A stretch of DNA of 64,000 nt. Origin: Donghicola eburneus (GTDB taxonomy: Bacteria > Pseudomonadota > Alphaproteobacteria > Rhodobacterales > Rhodobacteraceae). The position numbers were made by a program, and so were the translations under genes. Shown here piece by piece: positions 60,162 through 64,000 of this stretch. A model generated the notes under the pieces. It had not been told where the DNA came from. It was given only the letters and a program-made list of their open reading frames with translations, and ran no database searches. Each line of letters opens with the position of its first letter. Positions within the stretch are counted from its first letter, which is position 1. Location: the NCBI RefSeq assembly GCF_900115865.1, contig NZ_FOXY01000001.1, positions 434,001 through 498,000 of the forward strand, written 5' to 3'.

Positions 60162-61507
60162 TCCCGCCAAAGCCAGCAGCCCGACAGGACAAGGTGTCCC
60201 TCTGGCGCTACCTCAAACTCTTTCGCCAAGATATCCTGTCCGCGCAGCCCCAACGCCTTTATCGGGCGTGGATGGCCGAATTCAAAACACCTTTCTTCCG
60301 GTCCTATTTGGTGAACCAGCCTGAACTGGTTGATTTGGTGCTCAAGGGCAGGCCGATGGACTTTCCCAAGTCCGACCGCGTGAGCGAAGGGTTGCGACCG
60401 CTTCTGGGGCGGTCCGTCTTTGTCACCAACGGGGCAGAGTGGGAGCGTCAGCGCCGCATCATCGACCCCGCCTTCGAAGGCGGCCGTTTGCGCGATACGT
60501 ATCCGGCCATGTGGGCTGCGGCACAGGCCGCGGTTCAGCGCATGGATGGTCATGTAGGGCAGATGATCGATATCGAACCAGAGACCAGTCACGTCGCGGC
60601 TGATGTTATATTTCGCACATTGTTCACAATTCCGATCGAACATGAAATCGCGAGCCAAGTCTTCCACGAATTCCGCGCGTATCAGCGCAGTCAGCCGATC
60701 CTGAATTTGGCAGCCTTTATCCCGTTGCCAAAATGGATGCCGCGGTTTTTTCGAAAGGACACCAAGGATAGTGCACGCCTGATCCGCCGGTTGATCACCC
60801 AACTGACGGCCGAACGTATGGACGCCATTCGCGCGGGGACTGCGCCAGACGATCTGGCGACCAAGATCATGACCACGGCGGACCCCGAAAGCGGTGAGAC
60901 GTTTACCACCGAAGAGATGGTGGATCAGGTGGCGATCTTCTTCTTGGCGGGGCATGAAACCAGCGCGTCGGCGCTCGGGTGGACGCTCTATCTGATGGCG
61001 CTCTATCCCGAATGGCAGGACAAAGTCGCCGCAGAGGCCGAGGCATTGAAAACAGGCGATTTTTCCGAGGTTTCTTCGTTGAAGATCAGCCGAGATGTGT
61101 TCCGCGAGGCTTTGCGGCTTTACCCGCCCGTGCCCATGATGGTCCGCGAAACGACACGGCCCGAGTGCTTTCGCGATCGCAAAGTCCCCAAGGGGTCGCA
61201 GATCGTCCTCAGCCCATGGCATCAGCAACGCCACGAACGGCTGTGGGACAACCCCGACGGCTTTGATCCCGACCGGACCAAGACCGAAGAGGGCCGCGCC
61301 GCATCGCGCTGCGCCTACATGCCGTTTTCAGCGGGGCCGCGCGTCTGTACAGGGGCTGGCTTTGCGATGGTCGAGGGGCCGTTGATCCTGTCGATGCTGC
61401 TCAAGCATTTCCGGTTCAAACTCACCGATTCTGCGCCGCCAATACCGGTCGCACATCTCACTTTGCGGTCCGCGAATGGCATATATCTGGAGGTCGAGCG
61501 CCGTTAG
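60158..61507 (+). CDS. Cytochrome P450
   Basis: 449 residues from the GTG at 60158, which overlaps the hydrolase stop (GTGA). The frame upstream is open but antisense-looking. All P450 motifs are present: I-helix FLAGHETSASALGW (A/G-G-x-E/D-T), K-helix EALRLYPP (E-x-x-R), a PERF-like FDPDRTKT, and the heme-binding FSAGPRVCTGAGFA with the Cys ligand. About 14 of the 20 first residues are basic or polar, so it is soluble. Substrate unknown. No ferredoxin or reductase gene is nearby. Its partner hydrolase makes a lipid-derived substrate plausible. Confidence 0.93.
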   Translation: MIPPKPAARQDKVSLWRYLKLFRQDILSAQPQRLYRAWMAEFKTPFFRSYLVNQPELVDLVLKGRPMDFPKSDRVSEGLRPLLGRSVFVTNGAEWERQRRIIDPAFEGGRLRDTYPAMWAAAQAAVQRMDGHVGQMIDIEPETSHVAADVIFRTLFTIPIEHEIASQVFHEFRAYQRSQPILNLAAFIPLPKWMPRFFRKDTKDSARLIRRLITQLTAERMDAIRAGTAPDDLATKIMTTADPESGETFTTEEMVDQVAIFFLAGHETSASALGWTLYLMALYPEWQDKVAAEAEALKTGDFSEVSSLKISRDVFREALRLYPPVPMMVRETTRPECFRDRKVPKGSQIVLSPWHQQRHERLWDNPDGFDPDRTKTEEGRAASRCAYMPFSAGPRVCTGAGFAMVEGPLILSMLLKHFRFKLTDSAPPIPVAHLTLRSANGIYLEVERR

Positions 61508-61550
61508 CGTTAAATGTTAGCGTTAAACATAACATTGTTTGCGCTAAACA
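61503..61550. promoter_or_regulatory. Paired palindromic operators upstream of the aldolase gene
   Basis: TGTTAGCGTTAAACA at 61515-61529 and TGTTTGCGCTAAACA at 61536-61550, both imperfect 15-base palindromes with centres 21 bases apart (two helical turns), plus a further GTTAGCGTTAAA at 61503-61514 overlapping the P450 stop. The sequence pattern is like LacI-type operators such as those of the alphaproteobacterial carbon-metabolism regulator CceR, to my recollection. It likely controls the aldolase. Confidence 0.6.
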
Positions 61551-61631
61551 TCACTTAAAACTCTATGCTGATCCCGTGAGATAGGTTAAAAACCCCACAA
61601 GGTTTTAACGCATCGAAGGGATTTTCAGATC

Positions 61632-62534
61632 ATGGCCAAGGACACTGTACTCGAGCAGAGCCAAGCCGATCGCATTGCAGCGGGCGCGGGTTTTATTGCC
61701 GCATTGGACCAGAGCGGTGGCTCGACCCCCAAGGCTCTGAAGCAGTACGGCATTGAAGAAGACGCGTACTCGACCGAAGAAGAGATGTTCGGCCTGATCC
61801 ATGACATGCGCTGCCGCATCATGACCGCACCCGAGTTCACCTCGGAAAAGGTCATTGGCGCAATCCTGTTCGAGCGCACCATGCGCGGCGAAGTTAACGG
61901 CATGCCCGTTCCCACCTACCTCTGGGAAGAGCGAGGCGTCGTTCCCTTCCTGAAAATCGACAAGGGCATGGAAGACGTCAAAGACGGCGCTCAGATCCTG
62001 AAGCCGATCCCCGGTCTGACCGAACTGCTGGCAACTGCTCGTGAATTCGGCATCTTTGGCACCAAAGAGCGTTCGGTGATCCACGAAGCCAACGAAACCG
62101 GCATTGCAGCGGTTGTGGCGCAGCAGTTCGAACTGGGTAAAGAAGTGATCGCAGCTGGTCTGGTGCCGATCGTCGAACCCGAAGTTCTGATCGACAGCCC
62201 CACCAAAGCCGAAGCAGAAACCATTCTGAAGGCCGAGATCGAAAAGCAGCTGGACCTGCTGGACGAGACCCAGAACGTCGTTCTGAAGCTGACCATTCCC
62301 ACCGAAGCTGGCCTCTACGATAGCCTCGCTGACCATCCCCGCGTTCTGCGCGTTGTGGCTCTGTCGGGTGGTTACTCGACCGCAGATGCTTGCGAGAAGC
62401 TCTCGAAAAACGAGAAGATGATCGCGTCGTTCAGCCGTGCACTGGCCGAAGGCCTGAGCGCACAGCAGTCGGATGACGAGTTCAATGCTGCTCTGGCAGA
62501 GAACATCAACAAGATCTATGGCGCTTCGGTCTAA
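61632..62534 (+). CDS. Class I fructose-bisphosphate aldolase
   Basis: 300 residues. Schiff-base aldolase splitting fructose-1,6-bisphosphate. AGFIAALDQSGGSTPKAL and GVVPFLKIDKGMED at the N-terminal half, LVPIVEPEVLIDSPTKAEAE, NVVLKLTIPTEAGLYD (active-site Lys) and RVVALSGGYSTADACEKL match the small class I aldolases of bacteria (Fda type). GAAGGGATTTTCAGATC precedes the ATG. Monocistronic, with operators upstream and a terminator downstream. Confidence 0.95.
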   Translation: MAKDTVLEQSQADRIAAGAGFIAALDQSGGSTPKALKQYGIEEDAYSTEEEMFGLIHDMRCRIMTAPEFTSEKVIGAILFERTMRGEVNGMPVPTYLWEERGVVPFLKIDKGMEDVKDGAQILKPIPGLTELLATAREFGIFGTKERSVIHEANETGIAAVVAQQFELGKEVIAAGLVPIVEPEVLIDSPTKAEAETILKAEIEKQLDLLDETQNVVLKLTIPTEAGLYDSLADHPRVLRVVALSGGYSTADACEKLSKNEKMIASFSRALAEGLSAQQSDDEFNAALAENINKIYGASV

Positions 62535-62559
62535 TCCGAGCGGTAACAGATAGATAGAG

Positions 62560-62589
62560 CGGGGTCTTCATCCAGAAGGCCCCGTTTTT
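62560..62589 (+). terminator. Terminator after the aldolase gene
   Basis: CGGGGTCTTC / GAAGGCCCCG stem (one T-G pair) with a 5-nt loop, followed by TTTTT. Confidence 0.88.
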
Positions 62590-62611
62590 CTTTGTGTGCG
62601 TGCCAGAAAAT

Positions 62612-62839
62612 TCAGTCCAGTTTCGTCTGATACCAGCGCAGGACAAATACACGGATGGCTGAGGCCAGTCCCTCGGTTTCGGGATCACGGCGCACGTCAA
62701 TCTCGGCGGCGAGCTGGTTGATGGGTTTGTCCTGATCCTCGGCAATCGCGCGAAATGCCTGCCAGAAGGGCTCTTCCAAAGACACGGATGTCCGATGCCC
62801 GCGCAGGGTCAGCGACCGTTTGATGGGTCCGCCGCTCAT
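62612..62839 (-). CDS. Ribbon-helix-helix domain protein
   Basis: 75 residues. The N-terminus KRSLTLRGHRTSVSLEEPFW followed by FRAIAEDQDKPINQLAAEID matches the RHH_4 type strand-helix-helix, plus a C-terminal helix (LASAIRVFVLRWYQ). These small proteins may bind DNA as dimers. Its start overlaps the stop of the DUF4169 gene by 4 bases. Confidence 0.88.
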   Translation of the reverse strand: MSGGPIKRSLTLRGHRTSVSLEEPFWQAFRAIAEDQDKPINQLAAEIDVRRDPETEGLASAIRVFVLRWYQTKLD

Positions 62840-63015
62840 TCGTCTTCACGCTTGTGCTGGTTTAGGTGACGCTCGGCTTTGTCAGCCTCAATCGCGTCAC
62901 GCTGTTTTTCGGCTTTGGTGCGTCCGAATTTGGCAGCGTTCTGATCAGCACGGGCCTTTTTCTCGGCCCGTGCTTTGTCTTTGCGAAACCGGTTCAGATT
63001 GACCGGCGCGGCCAT
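62836..63015 (-). CDS. DUF4169 small protein
   Basis: 59 residues, very basic and helical: [40 protein letters not shown], ending NQHKREDE. DUF4169 family, conserved next to fumC and the RHH gene in roseobacters. Function unknown. The start overlaps the fumC stop (TAATG) and its stop overlaps the RHH start (ATGA), so all three genes are translationally coupled. Confidence 0.85.
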   Translation of the reverse strand: MAAPVNLNRFRKDKARAEKKARADQNAAKFGRTKAEKQRDAIEADKAERHLNQHKREDE

Positions 63016-64000
63016 TACTTGGGGCCGATCATGTCTTCGGGGCGGACAACGCGGTCAAAGGTTTCTTCGTCCACAAAGCCAAGAGCGATCGCCTCTTCTT
63101 TCAGAGTGGTGCCGTTCTTGTGCGCGGTCTTCGCAACCTTGGTGGCGTTGTCGTAGCCGATGGTCGGAGCCAGCGCGGTCACCAGCATCAGCGACTCTTT
63201 CATCAGCTTGTCGATGCGCGCGGTGTTCGCCTGCGTGCCAACAACCATGTTGTCGGTGAACGCAGACGCGGCATCACCCAAGAGCTGGATCGACTGCAGA
63301 ACGTTGTACGACATCATCGGGTTGTAAACGTTCAGTTCGAAGTGACCCTGCGAGCCAGCGAAACCAACGGCTGCGTCGTTGCCCATGACGTGGGCGCACA
63401 CCATGGTCAGTGCTTCGGCCTGAGTGGGGTTCACTTTGCCGGGCATGATCGACGAGCCGGGCTCGTTTTCGGGCAGGATCAGCTCGCCAAGACCCGAACG
63501 GGGGCCAGAGCCCAGCAGACGCATGTCGTTCGCGATTTTGAAGAGCGAACCGGCAACGGTTTTCAGCGCGCCCGAGAACATGACCATTGCGTCGTGCGCG
63601 GCCAGTGCTTCGAATTTGTTGGGGGCGGTGACAAAGGGCAGGCCGGTGATCTCTGCGATCTCGGCTGCGACCTTCTCGGCAAAGCCCTTGCGGGTGTTCA
63701 GACCGGTGCCAACGGCGGTGCCGCCCTGCGCCAGTTCGTAGATGTCGGGCAGGCAGGCTTCGACGCGCTTGATGCCCTGAGCCACCTGATGAGCGTAGCC
63801 ACCGAATTCTTGGCCCAGAGTTAGCGGGGTCGCGTCTTGGGTGTGGGTCCGGCCGATCTTGATGATGTCCTTGAACTCTTCGGACTTGGCGGCCAGAGCG
63901 GCGTGCAGCTTGCGCAGGCCGGGCAGCAGGACGTCACGGGTGTGCATACCGATGGCGACGTGCATCGCGGTCGGGAAGGTGTCGTTCGACGACTGACCCA
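63015..64000 (-). CDS. fumC: Class II fumarate hydratase, N-terminal part outside window
   Basis: The visible part gives the C-terminal 328 or so residues; the frame is still open at 64000 ([20 protein letters not shown]). TCA-cycle fumarase. Signatures: [28 protein letters not shown], and the fumarate-lyase motif [17 protein letters not shown]. About 135 N-terminal residues lie beyond the window. It is followed by the coupled DUF4169 and RHH genes. Confidence 0.95.
   Translation of the reverse strand, partial: GQSSNDTFPTAMHVAIGMHTRDVLLPGLRKLHAALAAKSEEFKDIIKIGRTHTQDATPLTLGQEFGGYAHQVAQGIKRVEACLPDIYELAQGGTAVGTGLNTRKGFAEKVAAEIAEITGLPFVTAPNKFEALAAHDAMVMFSGALKTVAGSLFKIANDMRLLGSGPRSGLGELILPENEPGSSIMPGKVNPTQAEALTMVCAHVMGNDAAVGFAGSQGHFELNVYNPMMSYNVLQSIQLLGDAASAFTDNMVVGTQANTARIDKLMKESLMLVTALAPTIGYDNATKVAKTAHKNGTTLKEEAIALGFVDEETFDRVVRPEDMIGPK

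Overview
The window looks like chromosomal DNA of a marine Roseobacter-group alphaproteobacterium (Rhodobacteraceae). The reasons are high GC, a split CheBDRW cluster, the DUF1476 F1-ATPase zeta inhibitor, purS/purQ as separate genes, DUF4212 plus ActP symporter, DUF1638 beside a corrinoid protein, a RNase E with a long acidic insert, and a MaoC-phosphate acetyltransferase fusion. No rRNA, CRISPR array, complete insertion sequence or integrase was seen. Two tRNA genes are present (Asn-GTT and a CAT-anticodon tRNA).

Layout. 0.2-2.2 kb: a phosphonate pair (phnM, DUF1045). 2.3-11 kb, minus strand: acsA, adk, a DUF4212 subunit, actP, then a cNMP/CBS/DUF294 protein, a small membrane protein and a membrane-anchored PAS-exonuclease. 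This is a possible acetate-scavenging and signalling transcription unit with an internal terminator after actP. 11.3-11.9 kb: a cobalamin riboswitch in front of an unrecognised 92-residue gene. 12-18 kb: small membrane/lipoproteins, a 2-oxoglutarate/Fe(II) oxygenase, an XRE regulator with a field of inverted repeats, an SMP-30-like beta-propeller, and an omega-aminotransferase divergent from an XRE-cupin regulator. 17.9-26.5 kb: one compact chemotaxis operon (STAS, cheY, cheA, cheW, cheR, cheY, an unknown protein, an MCP, cheB, cheD). Its CheB receiver domain has lost the phospho-acceptor.

26.5-33.2 kb is the accessory part. It holds a PLP lyase and an orphan asparagine-synthase-like gene, 0.8 kb of lower-GC DNA, a junction of two gene remnants (GyrI-like and Rrf2), and a metal-homeostasis module. 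That module contains a CsoR/RcnR repressor, a His-rich secreted protein gene broken by an amber codon, HupE/UreJ, an anchor protein and an MFS remnant. tRNA-Asn lies at its right edge. 33.3-39.8 kb: a metallo-beta-lactamase-fold hydrolase, an orphan sensor kinase, the ackA / MaoC-pta / fabI block and an amber-interrupted serine-acetyltransferase-like gene.

40-52 kb: purM-purN, rnd, sufE, DUF1638, two tandem Hint-domain proteins, a corrinoid protein and a homocysteine methyltransferase (together perhaps a split cobalamin-dependent methionine synthase), the ATPase zeta inhibitor, purC and purS-purQ. 51.5-64 kb: dctB-dctD (DctD lacks the sigma-54 loop), rne, ccdA, a membrane alpha/beta hydrolase translationally coupled to a cytochrome P450, class I fructose-bisphosphate aldolase behind paired palindromic operators, and a small RHH/DUF4169 pair overlapping the end of fumC, which runs off the right edge.

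Most of the window is ordinary core metabolism. The best candidates for new biology are the orphan B12-riboswitch gene, the unknown chemotaxis protein with a tail shared with CheD, the receiver-dead CheB, the GAFTGA-less DctD, the Hint pair inside the corrinoid block, and the hydrolase-P450 couple. All functional calls are from reading translations and motifs; no database search was run.
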